In this document: positions 47,036 through 60,560 of the stretch, in pieces
Numbering within the stretch: the stretch's first letter is position 1
How the letters are laid out: the number at the start of each line of letters is the position of its first letter
Assembly: GCF_905475345.1 (NCBI RefSeq)
Contig: NC_066599.1
Coordinates: 1,810,501 to 1,874,500, forward strand
Length of the DNA: 64,000 nucleotides
Reading direction: 5' to 3'
From: Vespula vulgaris
Lineage: Eukaryota; Arthropoda; Insecta; Hymenoptera; Vespidae
Program-made: the position numbers and the translations under genes
The notes under the pieces: generated by a model
Seen by the model: the letters and a program-made list of their open reading frames with translations, nothing else
Databases searched by the model: none
Told to the model about the DNA's origin: nothing

Positions 47036-48770
47036 CTGGTAAGGAAGAGGACAACGACGAGTCGGAGACTCTCATGGGCCACTTCCCATGTTAATATCCG
47101 GTTATGCGTAAGGTATGGAGGCGTACGGCCAGTTTGCATGGAAACTAAGGCATTACCGTCGTGGACCACCGGAGTCGAACCACTCGTCGAACGGCCCTGT
47201 TTGCCGACACCTTGGAGGACGACTCGGTGAATCCCTACTATCGCTTGCCTTTTCTCCCTCTTTTCTTCTCTCTCTCTTTTTCTCTCCCTCATTTAAACCT
47301 TCCAGATCTACCTCTCCTTCTCTCGAATTCTCTCCATTCTGATTCCAGACGTTCTCTCATCCGGCGCGGATCTTCGGATTACGCCGAAGTATCAACTCGG
47401 CAAATCGGCCCGTTTCTTAGACGCAACAGGGGCGGCGGCAATGTTCAAAAGATCATGCGTCATTAGAGATTAGATATTGTGGGGAGTGTTTCCTGCGGTT
47501 TCAGGAACGTACGACTTTTCTTTTCTTCCTTCTCTTTTTCTTCGAAGGATTAAAAAGAAGTAGCTCCCTTGTACGTGCGTCCAGAAATGGCGAAACGCTC
47601 TTCGATAGTTTTCTCTCTCTTTCTCTCTATACGGCTCTTAGGGAAGATATAGAGGCTTTAACGAGTACGTTAAGAAATTTTCTCGCGGTCGAATATCGAA
47701 TGAGTGGCGCGTTTCGAATATTTTCAAGGATTAAAATCGGAGAAACTATAATCGGTATGAGTACTCGTGACGGCTTGTATCTTTTTTTTTCTTTCGAAAT
47801 GGTAATTTAATGGAAAGACAGATCGACTATTGATTTTTAAGCTATTTAAACGATCGGTTTTATACGATGAATTCACGTGTCGAATTCGAGACGATAAAGT
47901 TTCGAGATATTCGCTCTTTTTTTATCCGCTTGATGCGTCGACCATCGAGAAACGATTTTTAACATATTTTATATCTTTCGATGTTTTCTCTGAAATTGAC
48001 AACGATTGAAACGATACGGCCCTGTCGCTCGATATCTATGCGTTCCCGCGTCTGTCTCGTTGTATCTAAAACTCGGCAGCGCCCACACTCCAGGTTCCTA
48101 GGCTTAAAGAGGTTCAAAGTTCCCTTCCACGCCGTTTACGCCTTATTTATTCTCGTAATTTACTCCCACGCGGCTTTTGCGCGCCGGTAATTTACTTTAC
48201 GACGATCATATCTGAAAGTGGTCGAAGCGGTGCCTCTGCCCTGCTCTTTCTGTCTCTCTCTCTCTTTCCCTTTCTTTCTCCCTCTCTCTCTCTCTCTTTC
48301 GATCTTTTTCATGGGACACGGACTAACCCCATGAGGGTTCACGCTCCTTTCCGGGGCCGAACGCGTCGTTCTATAGTTGAAAAAGGAAAGATAAAAGAGG
48401 GAGTTCTCTTCTTTTTCAGGATTACGAGCACGTTTATGGACTGTCAACGTGCGATATAAAAATGTTAACCTTTTGTAGAGATTTTCAAAGGAGGAACCCA
48501 TCGCGAAGAATTCCAAAAGCACGCATGGTTTTAATTCAAGAAGATCATGAGGACCAGAGACGTTCACCGATATCTCGGACGTTCACTCTCGTTATCGATG
48601 ATAATATCAAAGGAATATCTTCTCAAAGAGAAACGTTCTTGATATAATCTGATTACATGGAAAATAAATAGCGGCACGTTTTGAATCGATCCGTTCAAGC
48701 TCTTCGCTCGAGAATACGTCGACGTATCCAATATAAGGGATGACGCGGGTAACGCGTTAACGCGTGCAAA

Positions 48771-50171
48771 ACGAATTATATATCTTTTTATATGTCATGT
48801 CTATATGTATAAACATATGTGTGTATTATGTACGTGGGCGGCGTGCAAATTTGCGACTCGACGTTGTCGCCTTTGGTACTGACGTAGTATGCCGAGCCCC
48901 ACTTTGCACCTCGATGCCGATGTAAACGGCGTCCACTGTCGGCTAACGTCCACCTTGCTTATTTATTCCAATACGCGAAACGTTGCCTTTATGGCGGAAA
49001 ATTAGCGAGGGTTACCGCGTTGAACACCGAGAGTCACTTAGAAAGACTGTATCTCGTATTTCTTTATTGGCCGAAGAGACACGCCCTCCTTAGCGCCCTT
49101 TAACACCTCTCGATCTCTTTTAAAGAGCGCTTTTCAAAGCTACTACCGTGCTACACCCTTTCAACGTGCGACGACAAGGAAAAAAAGATAAAAAAAAAGG
49201 AAAAGAAAGGAAAAAAAAGAAACGAAAAAGTAAGAAAAAAGAAGAAGAAGAAGAGAAAAAAGGAAAAACGAAATGAATGGACAAACAGAAAGAGTTTACT
49301 TATTTTAACTCGGAAACGACATTCCGTCCTTTTATTTTTCTCTCTCGCGCGGTTTATCGTTCCACTTTACTCGTATTTTCTTCTCTCTTTCTTTCTCTTT
49401 CTCTTTCTTGTTGTTTCAGAGATCCTTAAGACGCGTTAAAAGTATACGCTTAACGCAGCTTTAGACAATGTTGGAATTTCAACGAGCCTTGACAATTAAT
49501 TCCACGATCGCGCGGAATTCTCGGTGGATCGCCTCGAGTGCCTCTTTAAAGCGGTTTCTATTTAAATTATGCCTCCTTTATGGTCGGGATCTTCGAAGAT
49601 TTATCAGTTTTTCTTCCTATTTATTCTTCTTTATACCTGCACCTTGACGTTTCGCAAATCGTTGGAATCCTTGCGTCTTAATTATCGATCCGATCGTCAT
49701 TATTCAAGAGTTTAGATCGAAGCTTCGTTTCTTTTTTCTCTATTTCCTTTTTTACTTTTTACCGGAAGCTTCTCGGCTGGCTTGAAAATTTGTCAAAAAA
49801 TTTCTTTCGTATACGAGCGTTAAGAAGGGAAACTCGGGAGTTACTCTAAGTGTACTTAGTTACGTATGTTTGAGTGTATATACGTATGCATGTATACACG
49901 TAAGTATCTATGTGTATAGCACGTATCCCCGTTAAGTTACAACGACTGGTGCTTAACCTTTGACACAGCGTACAATGCCTGGACGGTATTCCGTAATTGT
50001 TATTTTAATAAGCTAATTTTCGCGGTGTGAAACGGGGGTGGGTGAACAGCAGCGACCTCGTCGACGGTCACGTCAGAGATTACTTTCGTCGAGTCAGTCG
50101 ACGATTTAGCTCGTAATAAAACGCACAGTTGTATCGTATACTTTTGCACGTCATTCGTAAATTCGAATGAA

Positions 50172-50219
<48 letters not shown>

Positions 50220-50400
50220 GTAGGAAGAGAGGGAAAGAGAAATGGAAACTCTCATTTCGATCGTTGAGCAAAACATGTCGGAGGATTCGATCGTCGTTTT
50301 ACATGAATTTCAATCGTCCGTTATAACCCCTCTTCCTTTCTCTCCCCATAAAAGTACCCCATTGTCACGTGCTTGAGAATGTTAAAGAATGTCGTCGTCG
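48771..50400. other. Mostly non-repetitive part of the desert with caudal-like sites
   Basis: Apart from a GA run at 50169-50216 and an A-rich run near 49180-49270 this stretch is complex. TTTATGG occurs at 48988 and 49577 and its complement CCATAAA at 50346. These resemble Caudal/Abd-B-type sites. No coding sequence is seen. Confidence 0.45.
50169..50216. repeat. (GA)n microsatellite
   Basis: A GA run of about 45 bp. Confidence 0.9.
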
Positions 50401-51047
50401 TTTTATATGGCAATGCCCCGGCGCCATTTTCTTTCACGAGAGGAGAACCCGAGCTAGTAACTACTCACTTGTTTACTTAGAATGATTCTAAGAACGAGGA
50501 CGACTGGCTGATAATTACGATTATGGAAAGTTTTCTGACGCGCTTAACTTCGATCGTTCCTTCGATCGACCTTACGAACGTTTCGAGGCGAGCCTCGTAA
50601 GATGTTATAGGAAAGAATTCGAGTTGAACGATACGATTGTTTTATCGTTTATAGCGATCCCATAGAAAGAGAGACTGAGAGATATAGGAACGTGTCACGT
50701 TACCGGTATGAGTTTCAACGGGACGGGACGTTCACTGGCATCACAAACGGCTTATGGGATTTTCCCGCGTAACTTATTTACGATGACAAAAAAATCGCAG
50801 CTTCTCTCTCTCTCTCTCTCTCTTTCTCTATATACCACGACTGTACGTACGTTGAAATCCGCTATTCTTCAATTACGAGAGCCTTCCCAGCGCGCCTTCG
50901 TTTCTTCTACTCGTGTGCGTATGTATCTGCGTACATATGTGCGTGCGCCCGTGTGTATGTGCGCTCATAGCTTGCGTGCGCGGGCGCAGAGAGCCGAGGT
51001 TACAACCGTGGGTCAAAGGTCGGGTACCGCGGAAGAAAGAGATAGAT

Positions 51048-51056
<9 letters not shown>

Positions 51057-51120
<64 letters not shown>

Positions 51121-51122
51121 AA
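51057..51122. repeat. (GA)n microsatellite, about 60 bp
   Basis: A long GA run preceded by GATA units; one of the longest GA runs in the window. Confidence 0.9.
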
Positions 51123-51223
51123 GAAAGAGAGAGAAGAAGAAAAAGGGCTAGAGGAGAATAGGCGTGGCTCGTATTTGAAGTAGAATCGGCCCTCAACCTC
51201 TCCCCTTTCCCCTCTCTCCTCTC

Positions 51224-51300
51224 CTCCTCTTCTTCCTCTTCTTCCTCTTCTTCTTTTTCTTCTTCTTCTTCTTCTTCTTCTTCTTCTTCTTCTTCTTCCC
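51224..51300. repeat. (TTC)n repeat
   Basis: A CTTCTT-type run, the reverse of the GAA runs elsewhere. Confidence 0.9.
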
Positions 51301-51781
51301 TAGAGAAAGATTCTCAGCGATACGTCTCGCGGAATCTCACGGATTGAAAAGAAATTTTCTCTATCATCGTAAGTACACGCCATTCTCATGTCGATAGGGT
51401 TGCGTTTTACTTCCCTTCGTCTTTCTCATTTCTATTACATCGATGGTTACCTCCTTACCTCCCAACTAATTTACCAGGATGTTTCGACGCGAATGATTCG
51501 TAATTAATCGTAATTCGCCAATTAATAATCGGCACTTGAGGATTCGTTTAAAGGGTACAAAAGGAGATCGGTTAATGAGCGATACTTATCGAGAATGAAA
51601 GACTGCGTTCCTAAAGGGGGAGTTGTTTTTCGAAAAGAAAAGAAAATCGTTAACCCTCGGGTGAGACTATTAAACGTAAAAGACCGATTACGCTCGTACT
51701 TGTAATTAGCGTGATTAATCGTGCGTAAGTGCCTTACGCAACGAACAGTGAAATTTTCGATATTACATGTCGGACTCGTGC

Positions 51782-51808
51782 CCGAGAGAAAGAGAAAGAG
51801 AAAGAGAG

Positions 51809-51861
<53 letters not shown>

Positions 51862-51862
51862 A
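51782..51862. repeat. (GA)n microsatellite
   Basis: Imperfect GAAAGA units running into a perfect GA run. Confidence 0.9.
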
Positions 51863-52454
51863 ATTTATGACAAAAGTCTTTAAGAAGTCGATCATTTTGA
51901 CGTACTCGCGAATAGTTATATATAGTGCTATTATTCGATTTTATTAAAAAAGACAAAAAAAGATTTCTCTTCTTCTTTCCTCTTTTTTTCTTTCTCTTCA
52001 TTTTCTACTAGTTTTCTTCTCATTAAAAAATATACGATATCCTATGTATCTAAATTTTAACGATTGATTACCTTATTGCATATCGTGGATAGAAGGAAAA
52101 CTCAAGGGGATATAATTTATGAATGATTGTTTTTCATAATAGAAAGAAGTATAAAATAAGGAGAATGTCCATCGGACGAGAAGAAATTGCGGTCTTACGA
52201 GAAGGAAGGCTTGTCGAACGAAGTCGTAAAACAGGGACCAATTGACGGTCGATGCGCTAGGAATTTCGTAAGAGCGTTATCGCGCGTCGACACATTGAAC
52301 GTACGATGTATCGACGTTAATCGACCTCTCCGACACGAAAACGACGAGACGCGATGCTTTCACGTTTCTCGCATCTCCAAGAGACGTTTTCTCGAGCGTA
52401 TACGCATATATACATATGTATACGTATATGTATATAGATACGCATGCGCGTTTG

Positions 52455-52468
52455 TATTATCATTATTA

Positions 52469-52545
<77 letters not shown>

Positions 52546-52582
52546 ATTATCATCATCATCCTCATCATCATCATTATTATTA
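52455..52582. repeat. (ATT)n/(ATC)n trinucleotide repeat
   Basis: An ATT run flanked by ATC units, about 128 bp. It gives Ile-rich or Leu-rich artefact frames on both strands. Confidence 0.9.
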
Positions 52583-53459
52583 TTAACGTTTATACGCGAT
52601 CTCGCATCGTGTATTCTCGATCATCGACGATCTGAAAGATCGAAAAGGATCGATTTGACGAGCGCGCGAACTTTGATTTCACGCTCGCCTTTCTTAGTGA
52701 CAACCGACCGACGGGCATTGCTAATTCGATATAGACGATGAATAAAAAAGAAAGTCGGCATCTTCTAATCGAGAATCGATTGAATTCTTCCATCGATAGT
52801 GGATATAATATAACGCTTTTTGTAAAGTACCTTTGTATTCTCATCTCTTAGGAACATTCTTTTGTCCTTTTATAAAATGGGAACGAACGCTGTATTCGTA
52901 CGTATCTATAATAATGTTTATCTTTGTGTGGATATACGTCTCTAATAATTGGGTAGTCATCGAGTAATGAAACCAAAGAATCATTCTTTCCGCTGACGAA
53001 TCAATTATGTAATTTTGTTTCTATTTTCGAAGATAACGATGCGCGAGGAATGGGTGGATCCAAAGATAGGCAACCCTTCGTTCACGATTTGATTATATTC
53101 TGTTATATCGTCGTCGAAATTTCACATATGTATGTACGTACGTATGTATATATGTATATATGTATGTATGTATTTCTAGTCGATTATATCGTATTAGACG
53201 CGAACGTAATTCCCAGCTGACAGAAAATACATATACCTACCTATCTATCGTTTACCGTTCGACGCGCGTTGAACGGCAAGCGACAAACGAATTAGCGTTG
53301 CTCGCATTGTGGATGGGGTAATAGACGTTACGTGCAGCTGACATTTAAAGTCAGGACAAACGCTAACGCTGCACTGTTGTAATACTTCGATACGCCGCGC
53401 TTGTTCAAAGTCTCGTTGGATCAGTCGATCCTCGCGCTTATTTCGCACCAAGATGAGAA

Positions 53460-53462
53460 GAA

Positions 53463-53507
<45 letters not shown>

Positions 53508-53514
53508 TAGTGAG

Positions 53515-53559
<45 letters not shown>

Positions 53560-53560
53560 G
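53460..53560. repeat. (GA)n microsatellite, two blocks
   Basis: Two GA runs separated by a short degenerate section. Confidence 0.9.
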
Positions 53561-54339
53561 AACGTGTCTCATTAATGTCTCAGCTTTTTGTTTTACACGC
53601 TCGCAAGAGTTATTCGGATTGCGATTGCAAAAATAATCCTACCTTACGTCCTTAATCCACGATCGTGGATAGCACAGAGTCGACCTCGATGTCTCGATTA
53701 TGAGACACAGAGAGACGAAGATCGTGCTTTCACGCAGAAATCGTTTTGTTTTACGCGTTCGAATCTTATGAAAGGTAGTTTCGATCTTGGAATAATAGTA
53801 ACGGGATTAAATCGCTACTACCATGAACTTTTCGAAAAGGTCGTCCGAGTCGCGAGTCAGTATCGAGGATGAAAAAAACAATGTGAGTCGAGTTAGAAAA
53901 GTATCTTTCATTCCTCGTTATTACGAGGAGCAATGCCTATTCATACGCTACTTTGCATACGTCCGTTAGGCGCGTGTCGCAAGAAAATAATACGATCTCG
54001 GTTTGCGAAATAGTGGCGAACGAACGAACAGACGACCTCGGTATTCTGATCCTTTATGAAATTGCAGATTATATTTCCAGGATCGTATAAACGGTCACTG
54101 CACGACGAAGTAAGGATTTTTTACATCGTAAATAATTGAAATTTCTTTGATTACAACATAAATATATACCTATCTATCTACCTACATATCTACCAACTTA
54201 TCTACCCGTCGAACGTTTTAACGTTGTTTTGACAAAAACTTTTCAAACGAAATTTATCGATTTATAATTTCTCGAAGATAGATAGACAGGTATTTCAGGG
54301 GCGTCGTCGTTCGAAACATTTGTCGAGTTCGACTGCGAA

Positions 54340-54371
54340 GACGTGGACTTAGACGAGGACGAGGACGAGGA

Positions 54372-54408
<37 letters not shown>

Positions 54409-54425
54409 AGTGGCAGCGGCAGCTC
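54340..54425. repeat. (GAC)n/(GGCGAC)n compound repeat
   Basis: GAC and GGCGAC units; unusually GC-rich for the window. Confidence 0.85.
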
Positions 54426-54654
54426 GAGTGTGACCTTCGACCCCCTTCGAGGCAGGTGAGGCACAATTTTTAAAACGATCTTCCCCCCTTGATGTACACA
54501 CACGCGCCGAGATATCCACGACAGGCTGGAGGACAAGGGGAGGTGAGGCCAGAGGCAACGTTTGCCGATTGGTCGGCGCCGTCCTCTTCTTAGCCAGTGA
54601 CGAGAATGGAGGCCATCCGGACTTACTCCCACCGCGCCTAGTTTTATTCTTACC

Positions 54655-54705
54655 TTACCTTTCCTATCCTATCCTATCCTACCCTATCCTATCCTATCTT
54701 ATTCT
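54655..54705. repeat. (CCTAT)n pentanucleotide repeat
   Basis: About nine imperfect CCTAT units. Confidence 0.8.
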
Positions 54706-55503
54706 ATCCTCTCTTGTCCTTTCCCCGTAGGTATCCTATGCACGTTATTCGGTCCCTCCGATGCACATTCTTCCTTCCGTTCCTCCTAACAACCCTTCCC
54801 CTTTTCTTTCCACCTCCACTTCCATCTCTTTCTCCTCCTTCCGAAGTCGCTCTGAAAAATATTCGCCAGGTGTTATTCGACGTCTTGTACGCATGCTTTT
54901 GTGTCCCCCGATCGGAACTCGAGACCGAGAATGGATAATAACGACAGGAGGGATTAGCTTCAGCGAAGCGAAGAGGAGAGAACATACGTATCTCTCAAAT
55001 GGATGGGCAGGAATTCGCTGATGACTCTGAGAGCGTATATATGTACTTATCTACCTACTTAGATACATACTTACGTACGTACCTACCTACGTACGTACAG
55101 ACGTACCAACGTACGTACTTATGTAGGTACATACATACATATCTACGTCCATCTGGCGCATTGGCGATCAGCGATATTCGGTACCCCGATATTAGCGCAT
55201 TATCCGATGCTCGATGGGATTAGCGGCGCGTAGAAAATTTCAAGTTAGCGTCATGTGTGGTCCAGGCAGAAACAGATTAGCACGATCAATCTGCGCCGTC
55301 GATCCGACCTCCTTCGCGCTCCTCCCTTCTTCTCACCCCTCCTCTAGCTTGAATAGCGTCACGGCATCCTCCACCTTCTCTACTCTAATGTCTTCTCTTT
55401 TAACCCTTCGCCGATCCATCGAGTCTTATCCATCGTGACTATCCATCGAAACCATACATCGACTCGATCGAGACTCGAGTTCGAGTGTACGAGAGAAAGA
55501 AAG

Positions 55504-55625
<122 letters not shown>

Positions 55626-56922
55626 CTACGCACGTTTTCTCCTACGATGTTACGATGTCGTAATACCCGTGTGTAGGGAGTAATATCTCTATTAATAATG
55701 TAATTGCCGGGCGCCCGCAGGATCGTGAATGCTCGTACCTACGACCATTAGCGTCTCTCGTTCGAGCGAGACGCTTCCAAGGATGCGAACGAACATTTTC
55801 ACTATTCAGAAGCGCGTACGCTTCCTAGTTTTGAGAAATAGAAGAAAAATCAAAGATCGCCATTCCGAATCGACTTTTTCTTTCTTCCTACGAATTTGAT
55901 AGATCTTTTACTTTTCTGTTCTATGAGAAACGTCGTGAGAAAAAGAGTTGAAAAATTTATTCAAGAATCGTAAAATCTTTGTCTATAAACCAAACGTTGT
56001 TTCCCAAATTTTTCTTACGGTGGAACACTTCGATGACAATTCTGAAATTTTAACTTGATTATTTTATAGCCAGTCTCTCTGTAATACGTATGATAATTTA
56101 TATAAGTGCAAGTTTAGAGTAGATTTTTATTTAGAAATTCATTACCCATCCTGAAAAAGAACTAATGTATTTAAATATAAATAGATATCTACTAATCTTT
56201 AAAGTTTTTTGCCGAGGATAAAGTTACTTCCTTCGAAGTATGACTCCGCAACGCGACGTGCACGTTCCAATTCATAGAGAGGTAGTTCTTTGCGTTTTCG
56301 GTACGTTGCACTTTTCGTTCTCTGCTAATTGAAAGGACGTTTTTAGCGTGGCGGTATATAAAAGCTTCTCTTTTCTTGCGGCCCGACCACAAAGCGAGCG
56401 AGCGAGCAACCGGCCTGATAATAATTACATTTGCACGGTAATGGACGAGCTTTACGTGTTCACCAGGTCCGTTTGTCTTTTTTGTCAGTTAGAAGGAGAA
56501 CGTACTTATACGTGCGAGGATAAAAAGATGTTTTTTTTTCTTTTTCTTTCTTTCTTTTTTTTTTTTTTTGTAGAAAATTGTCGCTCCGAACGAGCTTCGA
56601 AGATTTACAAATATTAATATATCCCATTCATTTCGTATATTAACGAAAAAAATATGCGGGTGGTCTGTATTAAAGTTCGACGAACAAAAACGATAAAATA
56701 TCTTCGTTCGTACGTTTTTAATACGAGAATATCGCCAGCTGTTTTGCTTAATTTTTATATGAAAGAAAGAAAGAGAGACAGAAAAAAAGAAAGAAGAAAG
56801 AAAAAACAAAAAGCAGAAAGTGATTGATCGAACGATCAATTTTTTTTCGTCCTTTCTTTTTTTTTGCAGGCTCATATCCTTATAGGTGACAGGTCGAAGA
56901 TCGTTGCACCTGGCTGTGTTAA

Positions 56923-56924
<2 letters not shown>

Positions 56925-56955
<31 letters not shown>

Positions 56956-57013
56956 CGACGACGACGACGACGATGACGATGACGATGATGATGACGATGA
57001 CGATGACGATGAC
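56925..57013. repeat. (GAC)n/(GAT)n trinucleotide repeat
   Basis: About 90 bp of GAC and GAT. One frame reads as poly-Asp, which is most likely an artefact. Confidence 0.9.
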
Positions 57014-57544
57014 GGTGGCCGCGTGCGTGAACGCATCCTGCTTGCCCATTAGGAGGGTATTTCACGGCGCGTCACGTTTTATGCCGACCACGTGACTCCA
57101 CGTGACACCCCGAGTTGAGCCGGTGCTAGGTCAAAGGTCACGATTCGCATCGAACCATTCGGTCCTTCGCTCTCCTCAGTCGGATTGATTTTCTCTCTCT
57201 CTTTCTTTCTTTTTTTTCTCTTCGGACGTACGTGTACCTTTTCTTTCTTTCTTCCTTCGGCCACGCTCGTATTTTTATTCCTTCGAACGACGTCGCGTAA
57301 CGGATTAGGATAACGGACGTGTATAACTTTTACGATCACTAGGAGAAAAAAATAGATCGATTCTGTCGGTTCGTTTTACCAAAAAGGATTTAACAAAGTT
57401 TCGCGTTTGGGAATTGTTGGAAATTTATGAAGAATTCAATGTAAATATAAGAGTTTTTTAATTTGGCCGAATCTTACTAATTCTATATTGAATAATGAGA
57501 GAGCGAAAGGAAAAGGAAGATGAAAGAAGAAAGAAGAAAGAAGA

Positions 57545-57551
57545 ATAAGGA

Positions 57552-57582
<31 letters not shown>

Positions 57583-57622
57583 AAGAAGAAGAAGAAGAAG
57601 AAGAAGAAGAAGAAGAAGAAGG
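57545..57622. repeat. (GAA)n trinucleotide repeat
   Basis: A nearly perfect GAA run of about 75 bp. Confidence 0.9.
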
Positions 57623-59000
57623 TATCCGTGTCGCAGCAGGAGTGTATTCCGGCCTTTTAACGACTCATTTGCGTCGTGGCGGAACTTTACGAGCGGTCTG
57701 ATCGATTATTTTATTTTATTTTATTTTCAACTCCTTCGTCCTTCTTTCTCCCGCATATGTTCGCTCTCTCTCTCTCTCTTTCTTTCTCTCTTTCTTTCTG
57801 TTTCTTCTTCCTCGTTGCGTTCTTCTATCCTCTCCCACCTCTATTCCTTCCTTTTCCACTTTGCTTTCTCACGGCGGTGAGCCGGCGCGTCTCGTTTTAT
57901 CGGCGTATCGCGTTTCTTCTACCGCGATACCTCGAAATCTTAGGATCTACGGGGGCTTCCCGCTCGGATTACGGGAAATCTCTTCCACGGGAGCGGAGAA
58001 AGAGTTAAGAATCGTTGCTCTAACGAGATCTCTCGCGTGGGCCGAACTGAATGAGGGAGACATTAATTTCTTTGAATGCTTCTACAGAGAAAAGAAAGAA
58101 AGAAAGAAAAAAAGAAGAAAAAAAATATTGACAAATAAATTGATAGATCGTTTAATCGTGTCTATTAAATAATCTATACTCGATTGGATTTCAAGTAGAG
58201 ATGAATATTACGTACTGTAATTTATTCAAAACTTTATACAATGTAGAAATAATAACTTGTCGATAAAAAGTAATAGTGTAATAAATATGAATGGATAATA
58301 ATAATTTATTCTTTCATATATTCGTACGTTCGTTTTTTTCTCTCTTTATTTATTCGTGAAAGGAAAAAGATCTAGAGAAAGAGGATCGTTTCTAATATAT
58401 GTATGTATATGCGGGTGTGTGTGTTACAGCTTACAATTAGTTAAAGGACGAACGACGGTCCGATATAGCATGTGCCTCGAACGTTCGCAATGGCCGGTGT
58501 TTACTTAATCTAGCGTAAAGAAGAGAAAGAAGCCATCGATAATAATGCTCGTGGTCGTCGAGTTGGTCGCTTATCTTTACGGCGTCGCCGGAGAGGCATC
58601 GGCGAGTTTTCTAGCCTCCGCCATTCGTGTTCGCCTCGACCGACAATTTTACAATTCTGCTCAACGTGAGGGCGCGGGAGTGTGCTACAGGTTTATAGTT
58701 GCTTGCTTTTAGTAGTATATGTTTCTTCTTTTTCTTCTTCTTGTTCTTCTTCCTCCTCCTCTACAAACTTTATTACCGCTCGCTGCTCTCGGTCGACGAT
58801 TTTCTTTCTTTCTTTCCCTTCCTTTTTCTTCTTCCTTTTTTATTAATTTTTTTTAACTAGCCTTTTAAATTTCAGCTGTCAAAATGAGATTAACATAATT
58901 AGAGATCGACACTTTATTCAGGAAATGGTAGATACGTGTATTTTAAACTTGTTCATCATAGATTAATTAAGCTTCGATTTTATTTTTTTATCGATTTTTA

Positions 59001-59005
59001 GAGAG

Positions 59006-59049
<44 letters not shown>
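59001..59049. repeat. (GA)n microsatellite
   Basis: A GA run of about 45 bp. Confidence 0.9.
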
Positions 59050-59050
<1 letters not shown>

Positions 59051-59202
59051 AATGTTGTTGCGTGAAAGCACATGCTTTAATTGCCACGGAATCAATGGAG
59101 TCTAATTTAATTATCGACGATCGTACCGGGCCCGATTGACTTCGGTAGAGATTAATGTAATAACAACTCCGACGGAGAAACGATCGATCACCGCGTATCG
59201 TA

Positions 59203-59241
59203 TACCTACCTACCAACCAACCAACCAACCAACCAACCAAC
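59203..59241. repeat. (CCTA)n/(CCAA)n tetranucleotide repeat
   Basis: Two or three CCTA units turn into six or seven CCAA units. Confidence 0.85.
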
Positions 59242-59799
59242 GACTATCTATCGAACGTTCCCGCGAAATTTTTCATTGGAATGCCACGAGTCACCTCGTA
59301 CATATCTAGCCGTCGGGATTATACGCGGATGGCGAACGCGAATGAAGCATTGCTTTTCTTGGTGGATACTTGTCCTGAAAACTGGCGAGTATTCGTGACT
59401 CATTGGCGTAGACGATCGTATAGTTTTTCTTATCGAACGAGAGTCCCTCTTATCATTCTTTTTTCTTTCTTTTTCTCTTCATGAATTATACTTCATCATT
59501 TGAAACTTCCACGATTTGGTTGTTTCAGCGTATATAAAACTTATTAATCTTTCGCTTATATTTTTTCGAAAGATGATTTCTTAACGATTTCACGATTGTG
59601 AACATTTCTAACGGAAGGATTAAACGTAGTAAGAGACGACTAGTAAATCGTTGAAAAATGATTTTAAGAGACATCGGAGAGCCAGTAGTAACTTTCCTGT
59701 ACGGTCAGCCCAAAGCAAAGGGAGGAAGAAAGAGACAGAGAGGGAAAGAAAGAGAGAGAGAGAGAGAGAGAACGAGAAGAGTCCACGAAGTTTACGCCA

Positions 59800-60115
59800 G
59801 TGGCCGTAAGCGCTAGTTGTATGCAAATAAGATGGGATAAAAATTGATCAATGTCAATCACCCGATGAATCTCTCGGAGCCAATCAGCGTGTCTCATTAA
59901 CCCCCGCCCCCGTCGAACAGTGCCTGTCAGTCGTTAAACTCGGCATCCAAGCTCTTTCTTCACGATCGTTTCTTGGTCGCTGTCGCGAGCGTGAGAATCA
60001 CTGCATCCCAATTGATCCTAGGGTCAATGAAGCTGTTGAATGATGACCACTGACAGGTGCATTCACGGGGTTGTGCATAATGCGCTGGCGGAGGCGCATG
60101 GCGCGCACACATTCT
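59800..60115. promoter_or_regulatory. Candidate developmental enhancer (POU, Exd/Hth and nuclear receptor-like sites)
   Basis: A complex, non-repetitive block between microsatellites. It holds a perfect octamer ATGCAAAT at 59821-59828, TGTCAATCA at 59852-59860 (complement TGATTGACA, the Exd/Hth composite), a CCAAT box near 59880, an 18-bp near-palindrome around CCTAGG at 60011-60028 with AGGGTCA, and TGACAGGTG at 60051-60059. Function is inferred from motif density only. Confidence 0.4.
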
Positions 60116-60172
60116 ACCTTCTTACCAGTGAAAACTCGGATTCCTCTTCCTTCTCCTACCACCTTACCTTCT

Positions 60173-60245
60173 ACTCTCTCTCTCTCTTTCTTTCATTCTT
60201 TCTTTCTTTCTTTATTTCTTTCTTTCTTTCTTTCTTTCTTTCTCT
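60173..60245. repeat. (CTTT)n tetranucleotide repeat
   Basis: A CT run passing into CTTT units. Confidence 0.9.
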
Positions 60246-60474
60246 ATTTATTCGTCGAAGAAGAAGAGAAAACGAGCGAACCGGGCGCTCGCGCTAATTG
60301 TCCATAGAAATTGAAACTCGACACCTGCTTTCTTTGTAAGTACTTACTCGCGCCCTTTTCCCGCCTGAAGGATCTTTTCAAAGGACGTAAAAGAGTCCGC
60401 GTAATTACATAAGCGAAGCTGATGTTTGCTCCTTTCTTCCCCTCTCTTCCTTCTGAATCTCTTCTCTTCTCTTC

Positions 60475-60477
60475 TTC

Positions 60478-60529
<52 letters not shown>

Positions 60530-60560
60530 TTATATATATATATGTATATATAAATATACA
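60475..60560. repeat. (CT)n followed by (TA)n
   Basis: A CT run of about 40 bp and then TATA-rich sequence. Confidence 0.9.

Larger units (their letters stand above)
44871..48770. other. Gene desert, part 4
   Basis: No supported gene. GAA run at 45600-45655, GGAT run at 45777-45832, a GAA-rich run at 46957-47035 and CT runs at 47255-47300 and 48250-48300. Patches near 46230-46600 and 47090-47230 are non-repetitive. Confidence 0.6.
50401..55503. other. Gene desert, part 5
   Basis: No supported gene. Repeats: CT at 50803-50825, GA at 51057-51122, TTC at 51224-51300, GA at 51782-51862, ATT at 52455-52582, GA at 53460-53560, a CTAC/CTAT run at 54167-54200, a GAC/GGC run at 54340-54425, a CCTAT run at 54655-54700 and an ACGTAC-rich run at 55040-55145. 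Confidence 0.6.

Noticed and set aside
52317..52635. Ile-rich and Leu-rich open frames
   Set aside because: They are produced by the ATT/ATC repeat.
53245..53451. 68-residue minus-strand open frame with mixed composition
   Set aside because: The composition is not extreme, but there is no domain, splice context or promoter; it is not distinguishable from chance.
56864..57052. Open frame with a poly-Asp run after a strong TTTGCAG acceptor
   Set aside because: The Asp run is the GAC/GAT repeat and the rest is too short to assess.
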